A stretch of 64,000 bases of DNA from Stomorhina lunata (Eukaryota; Arthropoda; Insecta; Diptera; Rhiniidae). Made by a program: the position numbers and the translations under genes. Location of the stretch: assembly GCA_933228675.1 (NCBI GenBank), contig OW121744.1, forward strand, positions 114,289,600 through 114,353,599. The letters are read 5' to 3'. Under the pieces are notes generated by a model. The model searched no databases, was not told where the DNA came from, and worked only from the letters and a program-made list of their open reading frames with translations. Of the stretch, positions 1 through 12,054 are shown one piece after another. Numbering within the stretch: the stretch's first letter is position 1; the number at the start of each line of letters is the position of its first letter.

Positions 1-1010
1 TTTTGTACTGACTCATATTTATGATTTCCTTATATTTTCATTCAGTTTTCTTTTAAATTTTTTTTATTTCTTTTTTGGTTCTCAAATTTTTTTTTTTCAA
101 AATTAAAATTTTATGTTTCTAAAACCACACAAAAATGTCATCAGTTTTGTTTGTTCACGCCAATGATTTGCGTATAAGTTAACCCATTTGGTGACTTTGA
201 AAAGAATTTTTATTATACAATAAATTTCAAATAAGTTTAGAATATTTAGAAAAAACAGCAACATTTCAAAAATAAAAAAATTTATTTTAGGATTTTGTTG
301 TTAAAATAAAATGCAATTTTTGTATATCCCATATATTTTAAACTTTACGTTTGGGATGACAAACTTATTATACCAAAGAAAACACTATAAATTTAAATTT
401 TGTCTGACGTGGCCCATAACGAAACTCGGCCAAATGGCATTGGATACATTATCGGTCCATATATCATATATGAAACAAAAACAACTTTCATGTGATTTTG
501 TATCTAATAATTTCTAATAATAAATTGCACATTTTTGCAACAGGTGAGAAAAAAATTTTATTAAGACCCATTTAATTTTAGGAAAAATAAAATTTCAGAA
601 AAAAATAACATAAATTTAGTAAATTATAAAATAAACTTAACTTTGCTTTAATTTAATTTAATTTTTTTTTAATGGAAAATTTTCGTTGAAACATAACCTT
701 AAATGGTCATGTTTTTGTGTCATGGCTAATGAAGAAAATATTTCAAAATGTTCCTTTTTTCTTGCGAAATTTTTGTGGGTGTGTGTTTCTCTGTATGTAT
801 CCGAAAATCTTGTGAATTTTGGCAGAAAAATTTATGAATGTAATTAATTTTTGCGTAGCAAAGGAAAATATATAAATTTTGAAAGTCATAAAATTATTAA
901 GAGTTGAATCATGAAGAAAATGAAATATTTCTGGGAAAAGTCACATTCTTGACATACATTTTTTTCATAATTTCTTAATGAAATGCTCGAAAACAGAATA
1001 GAAAAGGATA
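1..1010. other. A+T-rich DNA, no gene seen
   Basis: Long A and T runs and no ORF with recognisable content. A CAG/GTGAG string at 541-546 looks like a splice donor, but nothing coding precedes it. I see no RNA gene or mobile element. Confidence 0.6.
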
Positions 1011-2349
1011 TTCTAAAGAAAAGTTGACGATAGGAAGTCTTTTCTTAAAAAAAGTTGACGATAGGAAGACTTTTCTTAAGAAAAGTTGACGATAGGAAGA
1101 CTTTTCTAAAGAAAAGTTGACGATAGGAAGACTTTTCTTAAGAAAAGTTGACGATAGGAAGACTTTTCCTAAGAAAAGTTGACGATAGGAAGACTTTTCC
1201 TAAGAAAAGTTGACGATAGGAAGACTTTTCCTAAGAAAAGTTGACGATAGGAAGACTTTTCTTAAGAAAAGTTGACGATAGGAAGACTTTTCTTAAGAAA
1301 AGTTGACGATAGGAAGACTTTTCTTAAGAAAAGTTGACGATAGGAAGACTTTTCTTAAGAAAAGTTGACGATAGGAAGACTTTTCTTAAGAAAAGTTGAC
1401 GATAGAAAGACTTTTCTTAAGAAAATTTGACGATAGGAAGACTTTTCTTAAGAAAAGTTGACGATATGAAGACTTTTCTTAAGAAAAGTTGACGATAGGA
1501 AGACTTTTCTTAAGAAAAGTTGACGATAGGAAGACTTTTCTTAAGAAAAGTTGACGATAGGAAGACTTTTCTTAAGAAAAGTTGACGATAGGAAGACTTT
1601 TCTTAAGAAAAGTTGACGATAGGAAGACTTTTCTTAAGAAAAGTTGACGATAGGAAGACTTTTCTTAAGAAAAGCTAATGATAGGAAGACTTTTCTTAAG
1701 AAAAGTTGACGATAGGAAGATTTTTCTTAAGAAAAGTTGACGATAGGAAGACTTTTCTTAAGAAAAGTTGACGATAGGAAGACTTTTCTTAAGAAAAGTT
1801 GACGATAGGAAGACTTTTCTTAAGAAAAGTTGACGATAGGAAGACTTTTCTTAAGAAAAGTTGACGATAGGAAGACTTTTCTTAAGAAAAGTTGACGATA
1901 GGAAGACTTTTCTTAAGAAAAGTTGACGATGGGAAGACTTTTCTTAAGAAAAGTTGACGATAGGAAGACTTTTCTTAAGAAAAGTTGACGATAGGAAGAC
2001 TTTTCTTAAGAAAAGTTGACGATAGGAAGACTTTTCTTAAGAAAAGTTGACGATAGGAAGACTTTTCCTAAGAAAAGTTGACGATAGGAAGACTTTTCCT
2101 AAGAAAAGTTGACGATAGGAAGACTTTTCCTAAGAAAAGTTGACGATAGGAAGACTTTTCTTAAGAAAAGTTGACGATAGGAAGACTTTTCTTAAGAAAA
2201 GTTGACGATAGGAAGACTTTTCTTAAGAAAAGTTGACGATAGGAAGACTTTTACTAAGAAAAGTTGACGATAGGAAGACTTTTCCTAAGAAAAGTTGACG
2301 ATAGGAAGACTTTTCTCAAGAAAAGTTGACGATAGGAAGACTTTTCTTA
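1011..2349 (+). repeat. 31-bp hairpin minisatellite, array A (direct arm)
   Basis: About 43 head-to-tail copies of a 31-bp monomer. Each is an 8-base arm AGAAAAGT, a 13-base middle TGACGATAGGAAG, the complementary arm ACTTTTCT, and TA. Every monomer can fold as an 8-bp stem-loop, and every junction forms the perfect 16-bp palindrome CTTTTCTTAAGAAAAG. Copies are nearly identical, with scattered changes such as TTAA to CTAA at the junction near 1,165-1,260 and 2,065-2,160. No coding function is suggested. Confidence 0.95.
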
Positions 2350-2689
2350 TCTTCCACTTTTCTTTAGAAATGTCTTCCTATATTCAACTTTCCTTTAGAA
2401 ATGTCTTCCTATCTTCCACTTTTCTATAGAAATGTCTTCCTATCGTCAACTTTTCTTAAGAAAAGTCTTCCTATCGTCAACTTTTCTTAAGAAAAGTCTT
2501 CCTATCGTCAACTTTTCTTAAGAAAAGTCTTCCTATCGTCAACTTTTCTTAAGAAAAGTCTTCCTATCGTCAACTTTTCTTAAGAAAAGTCTTCCTATCG
2601 TCAATTTTTTCTTAAGAAAAGTCTTCCTATCATCAACTTTTCTTAAGAAAAGTCTTCCTATCGTCAACTTTTCTTAAGAAAAGTCTATC
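2350..2689 (-). repeat. 31-bp hairpin minisatellite, array A (inverted arm)
   Basis: At about 2,350 the array switches orientation. About 11 copies of the same monomer continue as the reverse complement (core TCTTCCTATCGTCAACTT). The first three copies after the switch are diverged (CTTCCAC, TTTAGAAA or TATAGAAA at the junction); the rest match array A. A transcript through the switch would carry about 340 bp able to pair with the preceding direct copies. Confidence 0.93.
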
Positions 2690-3944
2690 CTAAAGTTTTT
2701 TCCAAAGATTTAGAAAAGTTGCCATTTCTATAACAGATTTTTTTATTTCTAATCAATTGAATATGTTGACATACTATCAATATTCTCAAATGGAATTAGA
2801 AAAACGTTTATTAGAATCTAATTGAATGTCTTAAAACAAATCATTTAGAAAACATCCAAACATTTCATTCAATTTTCGTTCAAACCTAAAAGTGGTGATG
2901 TCGCTATTTGTTCTTTTATGTGAAATAAAAATAAACCAGACAAAAAAAAATTGAGCTATCGCGTGTCTTTTTGCAAAAACAGACCTAAAACTGTTTGAAG
3001 TCTAATAGAAAGTGTCAATTTCCCAAAGAATACAAGAACTAGAAAATGCTATTAAATAATTTAAAATTGAATGAAATGTAAAAAAATACTTCTACATTCT
3101 ACAGTTATAAAATGCGTCATTAGACAAGGGAAATTGGATTCTTTTTTGTTCGGCAATCAAAACCTTTTGAAGCATTTGTTAGGGGAATGAAAGTAGGTAC
3201 TTACTTTAAAAAAGGTACGTATGTATGTACCAGTTCTTGGGGTATTAAAAGTCTTAAATTTTATAGATAAAAGTTAATATTTTAATAAGGAGTACTTGAA
3301 AATGGCAATAACTGTAGGAAAAATTTTTAATGCCAATATTAAGAAATTGATTAGAAAAAAACTTTAAAAAGTTCATACAAAATCAATGAAAAACCCTTAA
3401 GTAAATATTATAATAAATTCTTAAGTATTCTTACAAAACTGATAAAATGCTCATGTTCTTAAGTTTATTTTTAAACAAAATTTATTTATTCATTAGCAAT
3501 TATTGTTTAAAAATAAAACGTATTTTTCTGTTCGAAATTTTCTTTCTTCATTTTTCCTCTAATAGGCAAAAATCATTAAATATTTGCCAATTTGTTCCTT
3601 ATATTTGAGTATCAATTTCTTGTTTTATTTTATAGGAAATTTTTTTAGAACCACCTAAATAGAAAATATATTAAGCTACTTTGTAGTGCGAGTACTAGAC
3701 GTCATGGTCAAGGTTAAAAATCTTTGGAAATAAAAACTTGAACAATTCTATAGAGGCTCGAATGTATGGAAAATAATATGAAGAAGAACATGCAAAGTCA
3801 ATAAATAGTTTATCAAAAGAAATTTATTTAAATTGGAAAGAAAAATCTTCATATAAAAATCAATTGGGAAAAATTTCTATGCATTTGAAAAAAAAAACAT
3901 ATTTCAATATTTATAAAAAGATTTTTCGAATTTAATCGCATAAA
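2690..3944. other. Intergenic DNA between arrays, no gene seen
   Basis: A+T-rich sequence of more normal complexity separating two blocks of the same minisatellite. No ORF or RNA gene could be supported. Confidence 0.55.
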
Positions 3945-5970
3945 TAGACTTTTCTAAAAAAAGTTGATGATATGAAGATTTTTCTTATGAAAAGTTGACG
4001 ATAGGAAGACTTTTCTTAAGAAAAGTTGATAATAGGAAAAATTTGATAGGAAGACTTTTCTTAACAAAAGTTGACGACAGGAAGACTTTTCATAAGAAAA
4101 GTTGACGATAGAAAGATTTTTCTTAAGAAAAGTTGACGATAGGAAGACTTTTCTTAAGAAAAGTTGACGATAAGAAGACTTTTTTTAAAAAAAGTTGATG
4201 ATAGGAAGATTTTTCTTAAGAAAAGTTGACGATAGGAAGACTTTTCTTAAGAAAAGTTGACGTTAGGAAGACTTTTCTTAAGAAAAGTTGACGATAAGAA
4301 GACTTTTTTTAAAAAAAGTTGATGATAGGAAGATTTTTCTTAAGAAAAGTTGACGTTAGGAAGACTTTTCTTAAGAAAAGTTGACGATGGGAAGACTTTT
4401 CTTAAGAAAAGTTGACGTTAGGAAGACTTTTCTTAAGAAAAGTTGACGATAAGAAGACTTTTTTTAAAAAAAAGTTGATGATAGGAAGATTTTTCTTAAG
4501 AAAAGTTGACGTTAGGAAGACTTTTCTTAAGAAAAGTTGACGAAATGAAGACTTTTCTTAAGAAAAGTTAACGATAGGAAGACTTTTCTTAAGAAAAGTT
4601 GACGACAGGAAGAATTTTCTTAAGAAAAGTTGACGATAGGAAGACTTTTCTTAAGAAAAGTTGACGATAGGAAGACTTTTCTTAAGAAAAGTTGACGATA
4701 GGAAGACTTTTTTTAAAAAAAAGTTGATGATAGGAAGATTTTTCTTAAGAAAAGTTGACGTTAGGAAGACTTTTCTTAAGAAAAGTTGACGAAATGAAGA
4801 CTTTTCTTAAGAAAAGTTAACGATAGGAAGACTTTTCTTAAGAAAAGTTGACGACAGGAAGAATTTTCTTAAGAAAAGTTGACGATAGGAAGACTTTTCT
4901 TAAGAAAAGTTGACGATAGGAAGACTTTTCTTAAGAAAAGTTGACGATAGGAAGACTTTTCTTAAGAAAAGTTGACGATAGGAAGACTTTTCTTAAGAAA
5001 AGTTGACGATAGGTAGACTTTTCTTAAGAAAAGTTGACGATAGGAAGACTTTTCTTAAGAAAAGTTGACGATAGGAAGACTTTTCTTAAGAAAAGTTGAC
5101 GATAGGAAGACTTTTCTTTAGAAAAGTTGACGATAGGAAGACTTTTCTTAAGAAATGTTGACGATAGGAAGACTTTTCTTAAGAAAAGTTGACGATAGGA
5201 AGACTTTTCTTAAGAAAAGTTGACGATAGGAAGACTTTTCTTAAGAAAAGTTGACGATAGGAAGACTTTTCTTAAGAAAAGTTGACGATAGGAAGACTTT
5301 TCTTAAGAAAAGTTGACGATAGGAAGACTTTTCTTAAGAAAAGTTGACGATAGGAAGACTTTTCTTTAACAAAAGTTGACGATAGGAAGACTTTTCTTAA
5401 GAAAGGTTGACGATAGAAAGACTTTTCTTAAGAAATGTTGACGATAGAAAGACTTTTCTTAAGAAAAGTTGACGATAGAAAGACTTTTCTTAAGAAAAGT
5501 TGACGATAGGAAGACTTTTCTTAAGAAAAGTTGACGATAGGAAGACTTTTCTTAAGAAAAGTTGACGATAGGAAGACTTTTCTTAAGAAAAGTTGACGAT
5601 AGGAAGACTTTTCTTAAGAAAAGTTGACGATAGGAAGACTTTTCTTAAGAAAAGTTGACGATAGGAAGACTTTTCTTAAGAAAAGTTGACGATAGGAAGA
5701 CTTTTCTTAAGAAAAGTTGACAATAGTAAGACTTTCCTTAAGAAAAGTTGGCGATAGGAAACTTTTCTTAAGAAAAGTTGGCGATAGGAAACTTTTCTTA
5801 AGAAAAGTTGGCGATAGGAAACTTTTCTTAAGAAAAGTTGGGGATAGGAAACTTTTCTTAAGAAAAGTTGACGATAGGAAGACTTTTCTTAAGAAAAGTT
5901 GGCGATAGGAAGACTTTTCTTAAGAAAAGTTGGCGATAGGAAGACTTTTCTTAAAAAAGGTTGTCAATAG
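3945..5970 (+). repeat. 31-bp hairpin minisatellite, array B
   Basis: About 65 copies of the array A monomer. The first third is more diverged (TTTTTTTAAAAAAAGTTGATG and GACGTTAGG variants) and the later part is homogeneous. A block of about eight monomers, marked by GACGAAATGAAG, GTTAACGATAGG and GACGACAGGAAGAATT variants, occurs at about 4,500-4,625 and again about 248 bp later, so part of the array was duplicated as a unit. At 5,735-5,870 four monomers lack one base (GGCGATAGGAAACTTTT, 30 bp), which opens a spurious repetitive reading frame. Confidence 0.95.
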
Positions 5971-6835
5971 GCAAGTTAACACAATTTTTCATGTTTGCAA
6001 AAGCTAAGAATTCCAAGAATTTTACTAAAATTTTCCCAGATAATTTGAAACTAAATCAATAAAGTATATCCAAAAAAATGTTTATTAACAAATTAAGAAA
6101 GTGATAAAAAAAATCTTAGAACGCAAAAAATTGGTTTATTAAAAATTGTTAACTATTTAATGAAAACAACGTTTCTCCCTCTATAAAACGGAAATTAAAA
6201 TTTCTATGAATTCTGGGAAATCGTTAATGTAAAGTTAAGGCCATAAATAATTCACAAAAAATTAAGCAATATTTTTTATTTGCAATAACAAAAAATGGAA
6301 GGAAATTTACTTTAGATTTACTTATTTAGAAATCGGAAATTTAAACAATTTTTAATTAAGTTAAATGTAAAGTTTGCCTAAGAATTTTTAAAATAAATAT
6401 TTGTCTTGAAATTTTGCTAAGAATTTATTTGCTAAATAAAAATCTGTAACGTAAAACCAGTAGTAATTAGGCTTTATTTTGGTTTTATAAATAATCCGTA
6501 ATATAGGCCTTAATTGCTTATTAGTTTTTTTTTTTGTTTTTGTTATTTTTTATTACGATTTTGGTTTCTGTTAATTCATTTAATTTTATTATGTCATAGA
6601 AAATATTCCACTCCAAAAGTATTCAAATCACTTCAATTTATTCGTATAGTCATTTTTTTCGGAATCTTTTATTTATTACATTTTTGTTCGCTTGAAAATT
6701 GTTTTGTGTGTTTTTTGTTTAATTGAATTATTTACTTTTTTACTTTAAACAATTAAACACTTAAAAACGAGAGTGACACATGATATAGAAAAAATATTGA
6801 AGCAAACATTTTCGTCAAAGTCAGCTAAAATTGTT
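5971..6835. other. A+T-rich DNA, no gene seen
   Basis: No recognisable gene. A 70-codon frame at 6,514-6,726 is rich in Phe, Leu and Cys, as expected from T-rich DNA, and has no family signature. Confidence 0.55.
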
Positions 6836-7921
6836 AGGGATTCCCATAAAAAAGGGATTCCCTATAAATAGTAAATTTTTGAAAAATTTCCTATAAATAA
6901 AAAAGGTTTCAAAAAATTTCCCATAAATAAAAAATTTTTTAAAAATTAAAAAGTAAATTTTTGAAAAATTTTCCTTTTTGAAAAATTTCCTTTAAAAAGT
7001 AAATTTTTGAAAAATTTCCTTTAAAAAGTAAATTTTTGAAAAATTTCCTTTAAAAAGTAAATTTTTGAATAATTTCCTTTAAAAAGTAAATTTTTGAAAA
7101 ATTTATTTTAAAAAGTAAATTTTTGAAAAATTTCCTTTAAAAAGTAAATTTTTGAAAAATTTCCTTTAAAAAGTAAATTTTTGAAAAATTTCCTTTAAAA
7201 AGTAAATTTTTAAAAAATTTCCTTTAAAAAGTAAATTTTTAAAAAATGTCCTTTAAAAAGTAAATTTTTGAAAAATTTCCTTTAAAAAGTAAATTTTTGA
7301 AAAATTTCCTTTAAAAAGTAATTTTTTGAAAAATTTCCTTTAAAAAGTAAATTTTTGAAAAATTTCTTTTAAAATGTAAATTTTTGAAAAATTTCCTTTA
7401 AAAAGTAAATTTTTGAAAAATTTCCTTTAAAAAGTAAATTTTTGAAAAATTTCCTTTAAAAAGTAAATTTTTGAAAAATTTCCTTTAAAAAGTAATTTTT
7501 TGAAAAATTTCCTTTAAAAAGTAAATTTTTGAAAAATTTCCTTTAAAATGTAAATTTTTGAAAAATTTCCTTTAAAAAGTAAATTTTTGAAAAATTTCCT
7601 TTAAAAAGTAAATTTTTGAAAAATTTCCTTTAAAAAGTAAATTTTTGAAAAATTTCCTTTAAAAAGTAAATTTTTTAAAAATTTCCTTTAAAAAGTAAAT
7701 TTTTTAAAAATTTCCTTTAAAAAGTACATTTTTTAAAAATTTCCTTTAAAAAGTAAATTTTTTAAAAATTTCCTTTAAAAAGTAAATTTTTTAAAAATTT
7801 CCTTTAAAAAGTAAATTTTTGAAAAATCTCCTTTAAAAAGTAAATTTTTGAAAAATTTCCTTTAAAAAGTAAATTTTTGAAAAATTTCCTTTAAAAAGTA
7901 AATTTTTGAAAAATTTCTTTT
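6836..7921 (+). repeat. 29-bp minisatellite, array C
   Basis: Roughly 33 copies of a 29-bp unit built from CTTTAAAAAGTAAATTTTTG and AAAAATTTC. The unit contains the inverted repeat AAATTTTT-G-AAAAATTT (8-bp arms, one base between). The first 110 bases are degenerate, with CCCATAAATAAAAA variants. G-to-T changes (TTTTTTAAAAAT) cluster at 7,670-7,795, suggesting local spread of a variant. Confidence 0.93.
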
Positions 7922-8727
7922 GTTGGTCACTAACAAAAGGAACAAAAAAAAACTTTACGATCTTCAAATTAAATGTAACTTAAGATCTTCGATGATCCTC
8001 AACAAAGCAGAGACAAATGTGGTACGAGCCATTTAGCACGTACTCCAAACAAACTCGTTGTATCTTCGGAGTTTGGAATGATGATTGAGAGCGTCCAAAC
8101 AAAATTTTAAGTAGGTAAACTTCACCACTATCAGTTCTTCATATAACCTTTTTGATAGTTATGTACAATATGAGGGTTAGTGATAAGATCTTCCCAAAAG
8201 TAACCGAATGTTGTTATTCTTCAAAAACTATTTTGTTAAAAATATGGAACCTCCTACCATCTAAAAAAAGAACATGAGATCTTATATTCTCAAATTATTG
8301 ATTACAAAATCCCATGGATTTTCGGGTATTGTCTTTTCATTCGTTTTTGATTGATTTCTCGAATTGAGATCATTTTATATTATTTGTACTTTTATTAGTA
8401 TTTTACAATTTTGTTAATTATTTACCGTTTTCTTTAAAATTTTAATACAATCTTTCGCATTTTCTATGCAATCTTATTTAAAAATGTAAATTTCTTAAAT
8501 AAGAGTTGCATTGTTGACATTGATTACACAGTGTTGACACGATATCTTACGTATGTACCTCCTCAAATCTGACGTCAGGTCTCAGACAATGTAACGGTTT
8601 TAAATCTTAAAATTCGAAGATAAAAATTTACATTTTATTTAAGTTAAATCATGGTAAAGTTAGATAAGGTTCAAAAATCGTGTACCGATCTCGGAAGTAA
8701 AACAGATCCATTCTAACAAAAACATCC
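7922..8727. other. Intergenic DNA, no gene seen
   Basis: Less A+T-rich than the flanking arrays, particularly 7,980-8,110, which could be an old transposon remnant. Neither strand gave a readable family signature. Confidence 0.45.
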
Positions 8728-8731
8728 TTAA

Positions 8732-8953
8732 CCCCTTGACGTATTTCCACTAGTCTGACTCGAGGTATAATTTCTGTGCCAAACATGATTATCACGAGTC
8801 TTACTCGTGGTACAATTTCTGTGCCCAACATGATTATCTCGAGTCTGACTCGTTTTGCGACTGTTCTCAAGCATCAAAACTGGTTTGTTTAGTGCAAATT
8901 GTGTGCGAACAGTTTAAAGCGAACTTCGTTGCGCTAATTGATACGTCAAGGGG
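8732..8953. mobile_element. piggyBac-like MITE with TTAA target duplication
   Basis: A 222-bp element with perfect 13-bp terminal inverted repeats, CCCCTTGACGTAT at the left and ATACGTCAAGGGG at the right. It is flanked on both sides by TTAA (8,728-8,731 and 8,954-8,957). TTAA duplication with termini starting CCC is the hallmark of the piggyBac superfamily. It has no transposase, so it is non-autonomous. Inside lie about 2.5 copies of a 45-bp tandem repeat, each with a short palindrome such as CGAGTCTGACTCG; an ORF across it is just this repeat. It sits at a TTAA directly 5-prime of the mariner remnant reading GGCCTGTGCATC, so it probably inserted into that older element. Confidence 0.85.
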
Positions 8954-9345
8954 TTAAGGCCTGTGCATCATCGTTTCGCTCGTTCCACTGAAAATATCGC
9001 TGCTGTAAGTGAAAGTGTTGCCGAAGACCCGATTGTGGGTTTTCCTCGTCGTTCTCATTAATTAGGACTGTCTTACGGCACATTATGGCGTATTTTGCAT
9101 TTTGATCTACACCTACAGTCCAGCTCACACAATAACTGAAGCAAACGTCGTAGATACGTGAAATGGGTGCTTGAACAACAGGCGCTGGACGCGAATTCTC
9201 GAAAAAAAAATTTCTTCAGCGTTGAAGCACAATTCTCATTCGGTGGGTATATTAATAAACAAAATTGTAGTATTTGGGGTTCTGAGAAGAGAGGCCACTA
9301 TATCCAGAAAAAGTCATTGTTTGGTGCGCTCTTTAGTCGGAAGGT
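8954..9345 (+). pseudogene. Decayed Tc1/mariner-like transposase fragment
   Basis: Plus-strand conceptual reading, with stops and shifts, gives PVHHRFARSTENIAAVSES, then LGLSYGTLWRILHFDLHL, then RRYVKWVLEQQ and GGYINKQNCSIWGSE. This is the order found in insect IS630/Tc1/mariner-type transposases: linker after the helix-turn-helix, then the start of the DDE domain. The same protein is encoded on the minus strand near 28 kb, and the two nucleotide sequences match closely around CCTGTGCATCATCG. The N-terminus and the catalytic C-terminal half are missing. The piggyBac-like MITE bounds the 5-prime side and the 30-bp array the 3-prime side. Not functional. Confidence 0.85.
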
Positions 9346-11665
9346 GTTAAAGAAAATGTAGAAAAATTTTTGATAAAAAAATGTAGAAAAATTTTTGATA
9401 AAAAAAATTTTCTATGGAAAATTTTTAATAAAAACATTTTCTATAGAAAAATTTTTGATATAAAAATTTTCTATAGAAAAATTTTTGATAAGAAAATTTT
9501 CTATAGAAAAACTTTTGATATAAAGATTTTCTATAGAAAAATTTGTGATACAAAATTTTTCTATAGAAAAATTTTTGATAAATAAATTGTATATAGAAAC
9601 ACTTTTGATAAAAAATTTCTATAGAAAAATTTTTGATAAGAAAATTTTCATTATTTGGGAATTAATTATTCGAACTTTAAATTGAATTAATTGAAACATT
9701 AGGATACGATAGAAAAATTTTTGATAAGAAAATTTTCTATAGAAAAATTTTTGATAAGAAAATTTTCTATAGAAAAATTTTTGACAAGAAAATTTTCTAT
9801 AGAAAAATTTTTGATAAAAAATTTTCTATAGAAAAAATTTTAAAAAGAATATTTTCTGTAGAAATACTTTTGATATAAAAATTTTCTAAAGAAAAATTTT
9901 TGATGAAAAAATTTTCTATAGAAAAATGTTTGATAAGAAAATTTTCTATAGAAAAATTTGTGATAAAATAAAATATAGAAAAATTTTTGATAAAAAAAAT
10001 TTTCTATAGAAAAATTTTTGATAATAAAATTTTCTATATAAAAATTTTTGATAAGAAAATTTTGTAATAAAAAAATTTTCTATAGAAAAATTTTTTATTA
10101 CAAAATTTTCTATAGAAAAATTTGTGATAAAAAAATTTTCTATAGAAAAATTTTTGATAAAAAAATTTTCTATAGAAAAATTTTTGATAAGAAAATTTGC
10201 TATAGAAAAATTTTTGATAAAAAGAATTTTTGAAAATTTTTGTAGAAAATTTTTTTATGAAAAATTTTTCTATACTTTTTTTATCACAAATTTTTCTATA
10301 TTTTATATTTTTATAAAAAAAATTTTCTCTAGAAAAATTTTTGATAAGAAAACTTTCTTTAGAAAAATTTTTATTAAAAAAAAATTTTGATAAAAAATTT
10401 TTCTATAAAAAAAATTTTTGATAAAAAAAATTTCTATAAAAAAAATTTTGTAAAAAAATTTTCTACAGAAAAATTTGTGATAAAAAAATTTTCTATCGAA
10501 AAATTTTTGATAAGAAAGTTTTCTTTAGAAAAATTGTTGATAAAAAAAATGTCTATAGAAAAATTTTTGATAAGAAAATTTGCTATAGAAAAATTTTTGA
10601 TAAAAAAATATAGAAGAATTTTTGAAAATTTTCTATAGAAAATTTTTTTATGAAAAATTTTTCTATACTGTTTTTTATCACAAACTTTTCTATAGAAAAT
10701 TTTTTTATCACAAATTTTTCTATATTTTATATTTTTATAAAAAAAATTTTCTCTAGAAAAATTTTTGATAAGAAAATTTTCTTTAGAAAATTTTTGATAA
10801 AAATTCTTTCTATAAATAAATTTTTGATAAAAAAATTTTTCTATAGAAAAATTTTTGATAAAAAAAAATTTTCCATGGAAAAATTTTTGATAAAAAAAGT
10901 TTTCTATAGAAAAATTTTTGATAAATAAAATATAGAAAAATTTTTGATAAAAAAATTTTCTATAGAAAAGTTTTTGATAAAAAATTTTCTATAGAAACAT
11001 TTTTGATAAAAAATTTTTTTATAGAATAATTTTTATAGCAAAATTTTCTATAGAAAAATTTTTGATAAAAAAATTTTCTATAGAAAAATTTTTGATAGCA
11101 AAATTTTCTATAGAAAAATTTTTGATAGCAAAATTTTTGATGAAAAAATTTTCTATAGAAAATTTTTTGATAAAAATATTAAAAAAAAGTATATTTTATA
11201 TTTTTATAAAAAAAATTTCTCTAGAAAAATTTTTGATAAGAAAATTTTCTTTAGAAAAATTTTTGATAAAAATTTTTTCTATAAATAAATTTTTGATAAA
11301 AAAAATTTTCTATAGAAAAATTTTTGATAAAAAAAAATTTTTATAGAAAAATTTTTGATAAAAAAATTTTCTATAGAAACATTTTTGATAAAAAAATTTT
11401 CTATAGAAAAATTTTTGATAAATAAAATATAGAAAAATTTTTGATAAAAAATTTTCTATAGAAACATTTTTGATAAAAAAATTTTTTATAGAATAATTTT
11501 TATAGCAAAATTTTCTATAAAAAAATTTTTGATAAAAAAATTTTCTATAGAAAAAATGTTGATAAAAAAAATTTTCTATAGAAAAATTTTTGATAGCAAA
11601 ATTTTTGATGAAAAAATTTTCTATAGAAAATTTGTTGATAAAAATATTAAAAAAAAAGTAGAAAT
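9346..11665 (+). repeat. 30-bp A/T hairpin minisatellite, array D
   Basis: About 75 copies of a roughly 30-bp unit of the form TATAGAAAAATTTTTGATAA followed by GAAAATTTTC. The junction AAAATTTTCTATAGAAAAATTTT is an inverted repeat. Copies vary in A-run length and in the spacer (GATAAG, GATAAA, GATAGC, GATATA). A 60-bp non-repeat stretch interrupts at about 9,645-9,705. A larger block containing TATATTTTATATTTTTATAAA recurs near 10,295, 10,720 and 11,190, so roughly 400-450-bp segments were duplicated. Several frames encode repeats of RKIFDKKIFY type; these are artefacts of the 30-bp period. Confidence 0.93.
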
Positions 11666-12040
11666 TTTTTTCTTTTTAAAACGTTAGAACTACACATTGA
11701 AAAAATACCTATTTTTGTTAAAAGTATAAAAAATGGCAACTCTGGCGCCTATTTTTTGTTCTGACTTTGGTTGTTTTGAAAAGAAAACGATTTTAATTGT
11801 TAATATTTTCCTATTGTCAACAAATAAATTACAGGTAACATTAGCTTTACAAGAAACAAAGCCAAGTCAAGTCTAATCAGGGATTTGAACCTAGTTACCT
11901 GTTGTCCTAATGAATTTTTAATATCTTGAGATGAAAGGATTATTCTAGAAATCCCTTTGTCCGCCTTAAATGACCTGTACAAGATTTTATTCGTAAACAT
12001 TACTAATTAGCAAAGCATGGCTGTAAAAAAAAACAGGAAA
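11666..12040. other. Intergenic DNA, no gene seen
   Basis: A motif GGATTTGAACC near 11,881 resembles a tRNA B-box on the minus strand, but no clover-leaf can be drawn around it. Confidence 0.5.
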
Positions 12041-12054
12041 ACCGATTTTTTGCA

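Noticed and set aside
5717..5908. RKVGDRKLFL repeat frame
   Set aside because: Opened by four 30-bp monomers in a 31-bp array; no start context or family.
1011..5970. Possible CRISPR-like array
   Set aside because: The copies are continuous tandem monomers without unique spacers, in a eukaryotic context.
8649..8870. 73-codon minus-strand ORF with PRVRLVIIMFGTEI repeats
   Set aside because: Arises from the 45-bp tandem repeats inside the MITE and crosses its left end.
9370..11346. Series of 60-94-codon frames of RKIFDKKIFY type
   Set aside because: The monomer is about 30 bp, a multiple of three, so A/T repeats without stops stay open by arithmetic. Frames break wherever the A-run length changes.
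11860..11960. tRNA-like B-box (GGTTCAAATCC) on the minus strand
   Set aside because: No matching A-box, acceptor stem or anticodon arm at the right spacing.
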